Source of the DNA: Phenylobacterium koreense
GTDB lineage: Bacteria > Pseudomonadota > Alphaproteobacteria > Caulobacterales > Caulobacteraceae
Length of the DNA stretch: 64,000 nucleotides
Direction: 5' to 3'
Assembly: GCF_040545335.1 (NCBI RefSeq)
Contig: NZ_JBEPLU010000002.1
Location: 1-64,000 of the forward strand
Below the pieces are notes generated by a model. That model searched no databases. It saw only the letters and a list, made by a program, of their open reading frames with translations, and was not told where the DNA came from. Below, piece by piece: positions 52,018-62,869 of the stretch (within the stretch, counting starts at the first letter, position 1; every line of letters starts with the position of its first letter). The position numbers and the translations under genes are program-made.

Positions 52018-55000
52018 GCGAGACACCGACCCCGGGCGAAACGGCGGCTAAGGAGGTCGCCAAGGTGGCGAAGAGCTCGGCCCTGCCGAAGATCGTCCTC
52101 ATCGTCTGCGCGGTGCTGGCCGTCCTGCTCGGCGGGCTGGTGCTGACCGCGCGATATGGGGTTCTGTTTCCCGAGGGACGACTGCTGATCGAGGCCCGGG
52201 CCAGCGGGCTCAAGCTCGGCCGCTTCGGCCGCCTGCATATCGAGGGGCTCGGTGGGGACATCTGGCGCGACTTCTCGGTTCGTCGGCTGACCGTCAGCGA
52301 CGAGAAGGGCATCTGGCTGGAAGCCCGCAACATCGACATGGCCTGGAGCTACGCCGCGCTGTTCCAGCGGCGCTTCCAGGCCGACACGATCACCGCCGAG
52401 AAGGTGATCGTCTACCGCCGGCCGACCATGGAGCCGAAGACCGAGTCTCCGGGCCTGCCGATCACCATAGACATCCAGCGGGCGCAGGCTCGGGTCGAGA
52501 TGATGCCCGAGTTCAGTTTCCGCCGCGGCGTCTACGACGTCACCGCCGCGGTGAACCTGCGCCGCCGCAACGGGGGGCAGCGCGGTACGATCGCCGCCGC
52601 CAGCGTGTTGCACCCGGGCGACCATCTGAACGCCAAGTTCGACTTCGGGGGCGGTAGGCCGTTGATCGCCACGGCCGACGCGGTCGAGGCCAAGGGCGGG
52701 GCGCTGGCCGGTGCGCTGGGCCTGCCGGCTGACCAGGCCTTCGACCTGAAGGTCAACATCAACGGCGGCAGTCCGCAGGGGCGGTTCAGCGTCGTGGCCA
52801 TCTCGGGCGCGACCCGGCCGATCGACGCGGTCGGCTCGTGGAACGCGCAAGGCGGTTCGGCCCGGGGCCGGATCCAGCTCTCGGCCTCGACCCTGACCAC
52901 CGGCCTCGTCCAGCGGCTCGGCCCCGAAGTCCGCTTCGACGTCGTCGGTCGGAAGGCCGCCGAAGCTTCGCTCTTCGACATGAATATGGAGCTTTCGGCA
53001 GAAAACCTGACGATCAACGCCGCCGGCAAGGCCAATCCGGGCCAGCGTCGGACCGGGCCGAATGGGGTGAAGATCACCGCCGCGGCCAAGGAGCTCTCGA
53101 AGGTCACCGGCGGTCCGTCCATGGGCCTGGGGCGCGTGGACGGCGTGCTGAGCGGCACGCTGGACGACCTGCGTTTCGCGGGGACCGCGGACGTCGCCCG
53201 CCTCGACCTTGGAACCTATGGCCTCGACCGTGTCTCCGGTCCGTTCGTCGTCACCCGCAAGGCGAAGGTGCTGGCGGTCAACGGGAAGGTCGCAGGGCAG
53301 GGGGGGCGCGGGACCGGCCTGCCGGCCGCCTTGCTGGGTGCGAGGCCGGCCGTGGCGTTCGACGCCTCTCGGCTGGCCGACGGGCGTCTGCTGCTCAGGG
53401 AAGTCGATGCGATCGGGGCGGGGCTCAAGGTCACCGCCAGTGGCGGCCGGAGCCTGCTGGGGGGCCTTAATTTCAAGGGAAACGCCACGTTCTCGAACCT
53501 CGCTGCGGCTCGCGCCGGCGCCTCGGGCGGCCTGACCGCCGAGTGGTCGGCGAACCAGGGCGGCGCGGGCAAGCCCTGGGTGCTGACCCTCAACGCCCGC
53601 GGCGCGCGCTTCGCCTCCGGCTTCTCGGAACTGGACCGCCTGCTCGGCGCCTCGCCCCGGCTGCAGGCCAGCGCCGAGGTCGCCGGTCGCCGCGTGTCCA
53701 TCTCCCGGGGGACGCTGAATGGCGCGGCGCTGAACGCCTCGACCGCCGGGGTCTTGGCCGAGGACGGCGCCATGCGCTTCAAGCTCGACTGGTCGGCCAA
53801 CGGCCCCTTCCGCGCGGGCCCGGTGGAGATCACCGGTAAGGCCAGCGGCACGGGCGCGCTCACTGGTACGATCGGCGAGCCGCGGGCCGACCTTCTGGCC
53901 GATATCGAGGCCATCGACCTCCCGCGCCTGCCGCTGCGCGACGCCAAGCTGACTCTGAGCTTCATGCGTTTGGCCGATGGATCGAGCGGCGTCGTGACGC
54001 TCAACGCCGCCAGCACCTACGGCCCCGCGGCGGCCCGCTCGGCCTTCCGCTTCCCGCGTGGCGGCGTGGATCTGTCGGACCTTTCTGTGCAGGCCGCCGG
54101 CCTCTCGGCCAACGGCTCGGTCTCGCTCCGCCGCGCCACGCCGTCGGCCGCCGACCTGCAGGTGCGAGTGGCCAAGGGCGCCTTCCTCGAGGGCGGTGAG
54201 ATCGCCGGCGCGGTGAAAGTCGTCGACGCCGCGGGCGGTCCCCGCGCCACGCTCGACCTGACGGCGGACCAGGCCGTGCTTCCCGGATCCAGGATCGCGG
54301 TGCGCAGCGGGCGGATCACCGCCAACGGTTCGCTTTCCCAGCTTCCCTACCGCGCGGACCTGCAGGGCGTCTCGGCGTCGGACCGCTGGAATCTGGCGGG
54401 CGGCGGCGCCCTCAGCTCAGGCGATGGCGGTTATCAGCTCACCTTCGACGGTTCGGGGCGGTACGGTCGCCGGGAGCTGAAGACCATGGAGCCGGCGGTC
54501 CTGCGCATGGGCGGGGGCGAACGTTCGGCCCGGCTTCGCCTCGCCTCATCGGATGGCGGCGGCATAGACCTGGACGCCCGCTTAGGGAAGGACGACGCCG
54601 ACATCCAGGCCCAGGTGCGCCGGCTCGGCCTCAGCCTGCTGAACGCCGACCTCACGGGCCGCGCCGACGCCACCCTGCGGCTCACGGGCCGGGGCGAACG
54701 GCTCGAAGGCGTGCTCGACGCCAAGCTCGATGATGCGCGCAGCCGCGGCTCTCCCGCCGACCTCGGCGTGGACGGCGCCTTCAACGTGCGGCTGGCCGAC
54801 CAGTCGATGCTGATCGACGCCGACGTCACCAACGCACAGGGCCTGCGCGCCAACGCCAAGCTGACGCTGCCGGCCGAGACCAGCGCCGGCCCGTTCCGTA
54901 TCGCCATCAACCGCACCCGGCCGATGAGCGGGACCTTCTTCGCCGATGGCGAGGTAAAGCCGCTGTGGGACCTGCTGGTCGGCGGCGAGCGCGAACTGGC

Positions 55001-56201
55001 GGGCCATGTCCGGATGCAGGGGAGCCTCGCCGGAACCCTGGCCGATCCCCGGGCGACCGGCGAGGCCCAGGTGGACGGCGGCCGGTTCTCCGACGGGGCC
55101 ACGGGCCTTGTCCTGACCGACGTGGCGCTGAGGGCCACCCTGGCGAACAACGCGATCGACATCGTCCAGGCCACCGGCGCCGATGGGAATGGCGGGACGC
55201 TGTCTGGAGCCGGACGGCTCAGCCTGCTACGCGACGGCGCGTCGACCCTGCGCCTCGACCTCAAGGGCTTCCGCCTTATCGACAACGACCTGGCCACCGC
55301 CTCGGCCACCGGCCAGGCGACCCTGGACCGCGGCGCGGACGGAAAGATGCGGCTGGCCGGCGGCCTGACCATCGATCGGGCCGACGTCACCGCCAGACTC
55401 TCCAGCGGCTCCGGCGTGGTCAATATGGACGTCATCGAGATCAACAAGCCGGCCGACCTGAGGCGGACCCTTCAGCCAGTGACGCGCACGGGCGGCCCGT
55501 CGGTGGCGCTGGATGTCAGGTTGCGCGCGCCTCGGCGGGTCTTCATCCGCGGGATGGGCCTCGACGTCGAGATGTCCCTCGACGCCAGCGTCGGCGGCAC
55601 GACGGCCCGGCCGACCCTGTCGGGCACGGCCCGCGTGGTGCGCGGCGAGTACGATTTCGCCGGCAAGCGCTTCGATTTCGACGAGCGCGGCGTCGTCTAT
55701 CTGGCGACTTCCCCGCAGGCGATCCGCCTGGACCTCTCGGCCACGCGCGAGGATCCTTCGCTGACGGCGGTGGTCCGAATCCGGGGCACGGCCGCGAGGC
55801 CCGAGATCACCCTGACCTCGAGCCCGGTCCTGCCCAATGACGAAGTGCTGTCGCAGGTGCTGTTCGGTCGCTCGGCCTCGCAACTCTCGCCGCTGGAAGC
55901 GGCCCAACTCGCCTCGGCCATCTCGTCCCTGGCGGGCGGCGGCGGCTTCGACGTGGTCGGCAACCTGCGGACCTTCGCCGGGCTGGACCGGCTGGCCCTG
56001 GCCGGTGGGGACGAGTCCGGGGTGACGGTCGCCGGCGGCAAGTATCTTACGGAGAACGTCTATCTGGAGATCGCGGGCGGCGGTCGCGAAGGGCCGTCGG
56101 CTCAGGTCGAGTGGCGGGTCGGGCGGAATCTCTCGATCATTTCCCGGTTCGCAGGGGAAGGGGACGGGCGTTTGGCCGTCCGATGGCGCAAGGATTACTG
56201 A
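52014..56201 (+). CDS. tamB: TamB-like translocation and assembly protein
   Basis: 1395 residues from TTG 52014 (TTGA overlap with tamA). One N-terminal membrane helix (IVLIVCAVLAVLLGGLVLTA) anchors a very long, repetitive beta-rich (AsmA/bridge-like) periplasmic body that can line a hydrophobic groove. The C-terminal TamB domain (DUF490) shows GSGVVNMDVIEINKPADLRR, AARGHL-like repeats, RPTLSGTARVVRGEYDFAGK, RFDFDERGVVYLATSPQAIR, LPNDEVLSQVLFGRSASQLS and EAAQLASAISSLAGGGGFDV. It spans the periplasm to TamA and is implicated in outer-membrane protein and lipid transport. Confidence 0.94.
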   Translation: MSETPTPGETAAKEVAKVAKSSALPKIVLIVCAVLAVLLGGLVLTARYGVLFPEGRLLIEARASGLKLGRFGRLHIEGLGGDIWRDFSVRRLTVSDEKGIWLEARNIDMAWSYAALFQRRFQADTITAEKVIVYRRPTMEPKTESPGLPITIDIQRAQARVEMMPEFSFRRGVYDVTAAVNLRRRNGGQRGTIAAASVLHPGDHLNAKFDFGGGRPLIATADAVEAKGGALAGALGLPADQAFDLKVNINGGSPQGRFSVVAISGATRPIDAVGSWNAQGGSARGRIQLSASTLTTGLVQRLGPEVRFDVVGRKAAEASLFDMNMELSAENLTINAAGKANPGQRRTGPNGVKITAAAKELSKVTGGPSMGLGRVDGVLSGTLDDLRFAGTADVARLDLGTYGLDRVSGPFVVTRKAKVLAVNGKVAGQGGRGTGLPAALLGARPAVAFDASRLADGRLLLREVDAIGAGLKVTASGGRSLLGGLNFKGNATFSNLAAARAGASGGLTAEWSANQGGAGKPWVLTLNARGARFASGFSELDRLLGASPRLQASAEVAGRRVSISRGTLNGAALNASTAGVLAEDGAMRFKLDWSANGPFRAGPVEITGKASGTGALTGTIGEPRADLLADIEAIDLPRLPLRDAKLTLSFMRLADGSSGVVTLNAASTYGPAAARSAFRFPRGGVDLSDLSVQAAGLSANGSVSLRRATPSAADLQVRVAKGAFLEGGEIAGAVKVVDAAGGPRATLDLTADQAVLPGSRIAVRSGRITANGSLSQLPYRADLQGVSASDRWNLAGGGALSSGDGGYQLTFDGSGRYGRRELKTMEPAVLRMGGGERSARLRLASSDGGGIDLDARLGKDDADIQAQVRRLGLSLLNADLTGRADATLRLTGRGERLEGVLDAKLDDARSRGSPADLGVDGAFNVRLADQSMLIDADVTNAQGLRANAKLTLPAETSAGPFRIAINRTRPMSGTFFADGEVKPLWDLLVGGERELAGHVRMQGSLAGTLADPRATGEAQVDGGRFSDGATGLVLTDVALRATLANNAIDIVQATGADGNGGTLSGAGRLSLLRDGASTLRLDLKGFRLIDNDLATASATGQATLDRGADGKMRLAGGLTIDRADVTARLSSGSGVVNMDVIEINKPADLRRTLQPVTRTGGPSVALDVRLRAPRRVFIRGMGLDVEMSLDASVGGTTARPTLSGTARVVRGEYDFAGKRFDFDERGVVYLATSPQAIRLDLSATREDPSLTAVVRIRGTAARPEITLTSSPVLPNDEVLSQVLFGRSASQLSPLEAAQLASAISSLAGGGGFDVVGNLRTFAGLDRLALAGGDESGVTVAGGKYLTENVYLEIAGGGREGPSAQVEWRVGRNLSIISRFAGEGDGRLAVRWRKDY

Positions 56202-56202
56202 T

Positions 56203-56583
56203 TTGATCGCGCGGGGGCTGCTTATGATCATCGCCGGTTTGACGCTCACCGGCTGCGAGCGAGCGGTGAGCGCGCCCGCCAATCGCGGCGTCTGCTGGCG
56301 TCAGGTCGATGGCCTGAACGGCAAGCCCGACTTCCGCGTGGTGGCGCCCAATGTCGAGACGCTGGAGGACTGCGCAAGCCGCCTCGAAGCGCTGAGGATG
56401 GCGCATGGGCGACCGGTGACCGGGGCCTTCCAGGGACGCTTCATCTACGTCACCGACCAGGAGATCACCGCGGCGGCCGGGCCCAAGGCTCAGCGCTACC
56501 GTGTCTTCACCCCCGACCAGAGGGTGAAGATCCAGGACGGCGTCCGCACGCTCATGGCGCGGGAGAAGGGTGCGGCTGGCTAG
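56203..56583 (+). CDS. Small lipoprotein, paralogue of the one at 5190
   Basis: 126 residues from TTG 56203 (AAGGA at 56190-56194), which gives a basic N-region before lipobox LTGC (MIARGLLMIIAGLTLTGCER); ATG 56224 is an alternative with no positive charge. Mature part: GVCWRQVDGLNGKPD, APNVETLEDCASRLEALRM, VTGAFQGRFIYVTDQE. It shares the CW, NVxxLExCAxxLExxR and VTGAxxGxFIxV pattern with 5190-5585. One base after tamB, so likely co-transcribed. Convergent overlap with hspQ of 4 nt. Confidence 0.75.
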   Translation: MIARGLLMIIAGLTLTGCERAVSAPANRGVCWRQVDGLNGKPDFRVVAPNVETLEDCASRLEALRMAHGRPVTGAFQGRFIYVTDQEITAAAGPKAQRYRVFTPDQRVKIQDGVRTLMAREKGAAG

Positions 56584-56966
56584 TGGCTGATCCGCGGGCG
56601 CAGGACGTAGTGGCCCTCGCGGAACGCCTCGAAGATCAGCGAGGCCTGCGGGTGGCCGACCGGCTCGCCGCTTTCGTCGGGCACCAGATTCTGCTCGGAG
56701 ACATAGGCCACGTAGGCGTTGTCCTGGTTCTCGGCGAGCAGGTGATAGAAGGGCTGGTCCTTGCGCGGCCGGATCTCCTCGGGGATCGACTGCCACCACT
56801 GCTCAGTGTTGGCGAAGGTCGGATCCACGTCGAAAATCACGCCCCGGAACGAATAGTGCCGGTGCCGCACGATCTGTCCGATCGCATATTTGGCCAGACG
56901 CGGCTCGGCCATCACGATGGGCGGCGCCGCCAGACCATTTCCGCTTTTTTCGATTCGAGCGTCCAT
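56580..56966 (-). CDS. hspQ: Heat shock protein HspQ
   Basis: 128 residues. The HspQ/YccV core is clear: AKYAIGQIVRHRHYSFRGVI, FDVDPTFANTEQWWQSIPEE, KDQPFYHLLAENQDNAYVAY, and VSEQNLVPDESGEPVGHPQA. HspQ in enterobacteria binds hemimethylated DNA and is a specificity enhancer of Lon protease. About 20 residues precede the core here (M19 would be an alternative start at 56912). Convergent with the lipoprotein gene. Confidence 0.93.
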   Translation of the reverse strand: MDARIEKSGNGLAAPPIVMAEPRLAKYAIGQIVRHRHYSFRGVIFDVDPTFANTEQWWQSIPEEIRPRKDQPFYHLLAENQDNAYVAYVSEQNLVPDESGEPVGHPQASLIFEAFREGHYVLRPRISH

Positions 56967-57203
56967 GGAAACGACTCTAGTTCTCTCCGCCTGACTGGAA
57001 AGTGAACGTACTGCTCATCTTCTGCGGTGCAAGAGCGCGCCTTTCGGCAGGCGAACGGCCTTGCTACAGTCCGCCCGAAACGAGGTGCGTCTGTTCGCGC
57101 TTCCCAGGGACGGAAGACGGTCCATGACATTGGCGCTGTTGAGCGCGTTCGAGTTGAGCGTACTCCAAGCCGTTGAATTCGCTGCGCTCGGGTCTTGCGG
57201 GCG

Positions 57204-58331
57204 GTGAACGCGACAATCGAACGCCCAAGGCGTGCTGCGGCAAAGCGCAGCGCCGGCGCTCCGACGCAGGATTCGCCGTGCTACGGCGCGCTCGATCTGG
57301 GCACGAACAATTGCCGCCTGCTGATCGCCACGCCCGCCGGCCGCAGTTTCCGGGTGGTCGAGGCCTATTCGCGCATCGTCCGCCTCGGTGAAGGCCTTTC
57401 GCAGACCGGCCGGCTTTCCGAACAGGCCATGGAACGGGCGCTGGCCGCCTTGAAGGTGAGCGCCGAAAAGGTGCGCCGTCGCAAGGTCGTGCGGTTGAAG
57501 GCGATCGCCACCCAGGCCTGCCGGGCCGCCGAGAATGGCCGGGAATTCGTCGCCCGTGTGGCGTCCGAGACCGGGATCAACCTGCAGATCGTCACGCCCA
57601 GGGAGGAGGCCCAGCTCTCCGTCGCCGGCTGCCTGAACCTCCTGGACCGCAGCGTCGACGCCGCCCTGGTAGTGGACGTCGGCGGCGGCTCCACCGAGCT
57701 GTCGTGGGTGGACCTGAACGGCGAGGGGCTGGAAACCGAGCTCTCGAAGTTCACGGCGTCGCAATTGCCGATCCGCGCATGGCTCTCCATTCCAATTGGG
57801 GTCGTGACCCTCGCCGAACGCTTCCCCGAGGGCGCGCGGGCGACCGATGGCTGGTATCGGGCCATGGTCGAGTCGGTGAAGGACGAACTGGCCGAGTTTC
57901 GTCACGCCGACCCGATGCGGCCGATCTTCGACGCCGGCCAGGCCCACATGATCGGCACGTCCGGGGCGATCACCAGCCTGGCTGGGATGCATCTCGGACT
58001 TGCGCGCTACGACCGCAGCCAGGTGGACGGCATCTGGATGACCCGCGGCGAATGTGACGACGCCGCTCGCAAGCTGCTGGCGCTCAGCCCGCAGGAGCGC
58101 GCCGACCAGCCCTGCATCGGTCCCGACCGCGCCGACCTCGTCCTGGCGGGCGCGGCCATCCTCCAGGCCGTGCAGGAGCTCTGGCCCTGCGTCCGGGTGC
58201 GGGTGGCCGATCGCGGGCTTCGCGAGGGCATCCTCATGTCGCTGATGTCCGGGTTGGGCAAGCGCAAGCGCCGGCGGCGCCGTCGCGGACGTGGATCGCG
58301 CGCCGTATCCGCGGTAAATGCCGCCGAATGA
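57204..58331 (+). CDS. Ppx/GppA family exopolyphosphatase/pppGpp phosphohydrolase
   Basis: 375 residues from GTG 57204 (TTG 57195 is possible). The ASKHA fold shows phosphate motif 1 YGALDLGTNNCRLLIATP and motif 2 ALVVDVGGGSTELSWV, and HMIGTSGAITSLAGMHL. Lacks the extra C-terminal domain of long Ppx, like other alphaproteobacterial members, and ends in a basic tail ([13 protein letters not shown]). Degrades polyphosphate or pppGpp; which one cannot be decided. Its stop overlaps the rlmE ATG by 4 nt. Confidence 0.9.
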   Translation: MNATIERPRRAAAKRSAGAPTQDSPCYGALDLGTNNCRLLIATPAGRSFRVVEAYSRIVRLGEGLSQTGRLSEQAMERALAALKVSAEKVRRRKVVRLKAIATQACRAAENGREFVARVASETGINLQIVTPREEAQLSVAGCLNLLDRSVDAALVVDVGGGSTELSWVDLNGEGLETELSKFTASQLPIRAWLSIPIGVVTLAERFPEGARATDGWYRAMVESVKDELAEFRHADPMRPIFDAGQAHMIGTSGAITSLAGMHLGLARYDRSQVDGIWMTRGECDDAARKLLALSPQERADQPCIGPDRADLVLAGAAILQAVQELWPCVRVRVADRGLREGILMSLMSGLGKRKRRRRRRGRGSRAVSAVNAAE

Positions 58332-59029
58332 GCGAACCGCCGCGCAAACGCATGGTCCGGCCGCCGACCGGCGGGCTGGAAGAGGGCAGGGGCAAGCCTG
58401 CCCGCCTCAGGACGGCCAAGGACCGGACCGCGTCCTCCCAGGCCTGGCTCGAGCGCCAGATCAACGATCCCTTCGCAGCCAAGGCGCGGGCTCACGGCTA
58501 TCGCAGCCGTGCGGCCTACAAGCTGACGGAGATCGACGATCGGCTCCGGCTGCTCAAGCCGGGCGCCCGCGTTGTGGACCTTGGCCTGGCGCCGGGCGGC
58601 TGGACTCAGGTCGCCATTGAGCGCGGCGTGAAGGACATCGTCGGCGTCGACCTCCTGCCGGTCGATCCGCTGCCGCCCGCGCACATCCTGCAGATGGACT
58701 TCACCGATCCGGCCTGCGGGCCGAAGCTGATCGAGCTGCTGGGCGGCCGGCCTGACGTCGTGCTGTCGGACATGGCGCCCAACACCGTAGGGCACAAGCG
58801 TACCGATCACCTGCGGATCATGGGCCTGATCGAGGCGGCGGCCGACTTCGCGATCGAGGTCCTCAAGCCCGGCGGCGCGTTCGTCGCCAAGGCGTTCCAG
58901 GGTGGCGAGACCTCCGAAGTCATCGCTCAGCTCAAGCGTCATTTCACCGACGTGAAGAACCTCAAGCCCAAGGCCAGCCGCGCCGACAGCTCGGAGCTCT
59001 ACCTGGTCGCCACCGGTTTCAAGGGCTGA
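58328..59029 (+). CDS. rlmE: 23S rRNA (uridine2552-2'-O)-methyltransferase
   Basis: 233 residues from ATG 58328 (ATGA overlap with the phosphatase gene). FtsJ/RrmJ features: catalytic Lys in YRSRAAYKLTEIDDR, SAM loop VVDLGLAPGGWTQVA, Asp in VVLSDMAPNTVGHKRTDH, Lys in FVAKAFQGG, and Glu in ADSSELYLVATGF, the K-D-K-E tetrad. The N-terminal 40 residues are a basic extension. It methylates U2552 in the ribosomal A loop, late in 50S assembly. Confidence 0.96.
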   Translation: MSEPPRKRMVRPPTGGLEEGRGKPARLRTAKDRTASSQAWLERQINDPFAAKARAHGYRSRAAYKLTEIDDRLRLLKPGARVVDLGLAPGGWTQVAIERGVKDIVGVDLLPVDPLPPAHILQMDFTDPACGPKLIELLGGRPDVVLSDMAPNTVGHKRTDHLRIMGLIEAAADFAIEVLKPGGAFVAKAFQGGETSEVIAQLKRHFTDVKNLKPKASRADSSELYLVATGFKG

Positions 59030-59035
59030 GGTCCG

Positions 59036-59923
59036 CTATCCCCGCGGCGGCGGCGGGGTCTTGGTCCCCTCGGCCACCAGCCAGGCCTTGAACTGCTCCA
59101 GCGCCCGCCCGCCGGCGCCCGGCGCCGCCAACAGCGCAAACGCGCTCTCGGCCTTGCGGAAGCCATAGGGGGCGACCAGCCGCCCGTTCCGCACATAGTC
59201 GGCGACCAGGGGCCATGACATCACCGCCACGCCCAGGCCCGCGATCGCCGCGTCCAGGGCGAAGTGGAGGTGCGCGAACGGCTGCTCCGGCGCAGGGGGA
59301 AGTTCCTCGCCCGCGAGGGCCGCCCAGATCGGCCAACCTTGTGGATGGGTCTGTGCGGCCAGCCGCGGGCCGCGCAGGGGCGCGTCGGCCCAGCGCTTGG
59401 CGAGCTCAGGCGACATGACCGGCCCCAGGTGATTCTGGATGAAGCCCGTGGCGCCCGGCTCGGCCAGTCGGCTAGTGGGCACAATGCGCACGACCGCGTG
59501 GGCGCCGCGATATGAGGTGGCGTGCGACGGCAACTCGGCCAGTTGCAGCCTCACGTTCGGATGCGCCTGGGCGAAGCCGGAAAGGCGAGGGATCAGCCAT
59601 TTCACCGAGACGCTGGCGTTCACCGCGACGTGCAGGTCCTCGCCGCTGGTCCTCACGCGCCGCACCGCCGAGGCGATCTGGTCGAAGGCGCCGGTCAGGG
59701 CCGGCAGCAGCTCCCGCCCGGCCTCGGTCAGTTCCAGCCGGTGCTTGGGGCCGGCGAACAGCTTGGTCCCGAGGATATCTTCCAACGCCTTGACCTGCCG
59801 GCTGACGGCGCTGTGGGTGACGTGCAGCTCCTCGGCCGCGAGGGTCGCCCGTCCGGTCCGCGCCATCGCCTCGAAGGCTCGCAACGCGTTCAGCGACGGC
59901 ATCGATGTGAGATTTTCGAACAT
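59036..59923 (-). CDS. LysR-family transcriptional regulator (GcvA-like)
   Basis: 295 residues from ATG 59923 (ATG 59902 possible). Winged HTH: PSLNALRAFEAMARTGRATL, AAEELHVTHSAVSRQVKALE, DILGTKLFAG. The effector-binding domain follows (LHVAVNASVSVKWLIPRLSG, GLGVAVMSWPLVADYVRNGR). Divergent from the MFS gene with a 54-bp shared promoter region, so it probably regulates that transporter. Confidence 0.93.
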   Translation of the reverse strand: MFENLTSMPSLNALRAFEAMARTGRATLAAEELHVTHSAVSRQVKALEDILGTKLFAGPKHRLELTEAGRELLPALTGAFDQIASAVRRVRTSGEDLHVAVNASVSVKWLIPRLSGFAQAHPNVRLQLAELPSHATSYRGAHAVVRIVPTSRLAEPGATGFIQNHLGPVMSPELAKRWADAPLRGPRLAAQTHPQGWPIWAALAGEELPPAPEQPFAHLHFALDAAIAGLGVAVMSWPLVADYVRNGRLVAPYGFRKAESAFALLAAPGAGGRALEQFKAWLVAEGTKTPPPPRG

Positions 59924-59977
59924 TGTACTTCAAATATATCGGTTTCCTCACTTCTCCAACCGGCGCACAAGCTCTCC

Positions 59978-62703
<2,726 letters not shown>

Positions 62704-62710
62704 TCCTTTT

Positions 62711-62837
62711 CCTCCCCTGCGTAGCGGGGGAGGGGGACCATCCGAAGGATGGCGGAGGGGGCGAGCGCCAGGCACGGAGCTTGAACCAGCCCCTTCCACC
62801 GGCTTCGCCGGTCCCCCTCCCCCGTAAATGGGGGAGG
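62711..62837. repeat. Palindromic intergenic repeat element
   Basis: Left arm 62711-62739 and right arm 62810-62837 are inverted near-copies (differences only in the loop-like TGCGTAG / GTAAAT part). Each arm can fold alone (CCTCCCC with GGGGGAGG), and inner hairpins CCATCCGAAGGATGG and ACCGGCTTCGCCGGT lie between. Such GGGGGAGG/CCGAAGG elements recur in Caulobacterales intergenic regions. It may also terminate guaB transcription. Confidence 0.75.
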
Positions 62838-62869
62838 GAAGTCGCAACGACCAACCTGGAGCCATCCTC

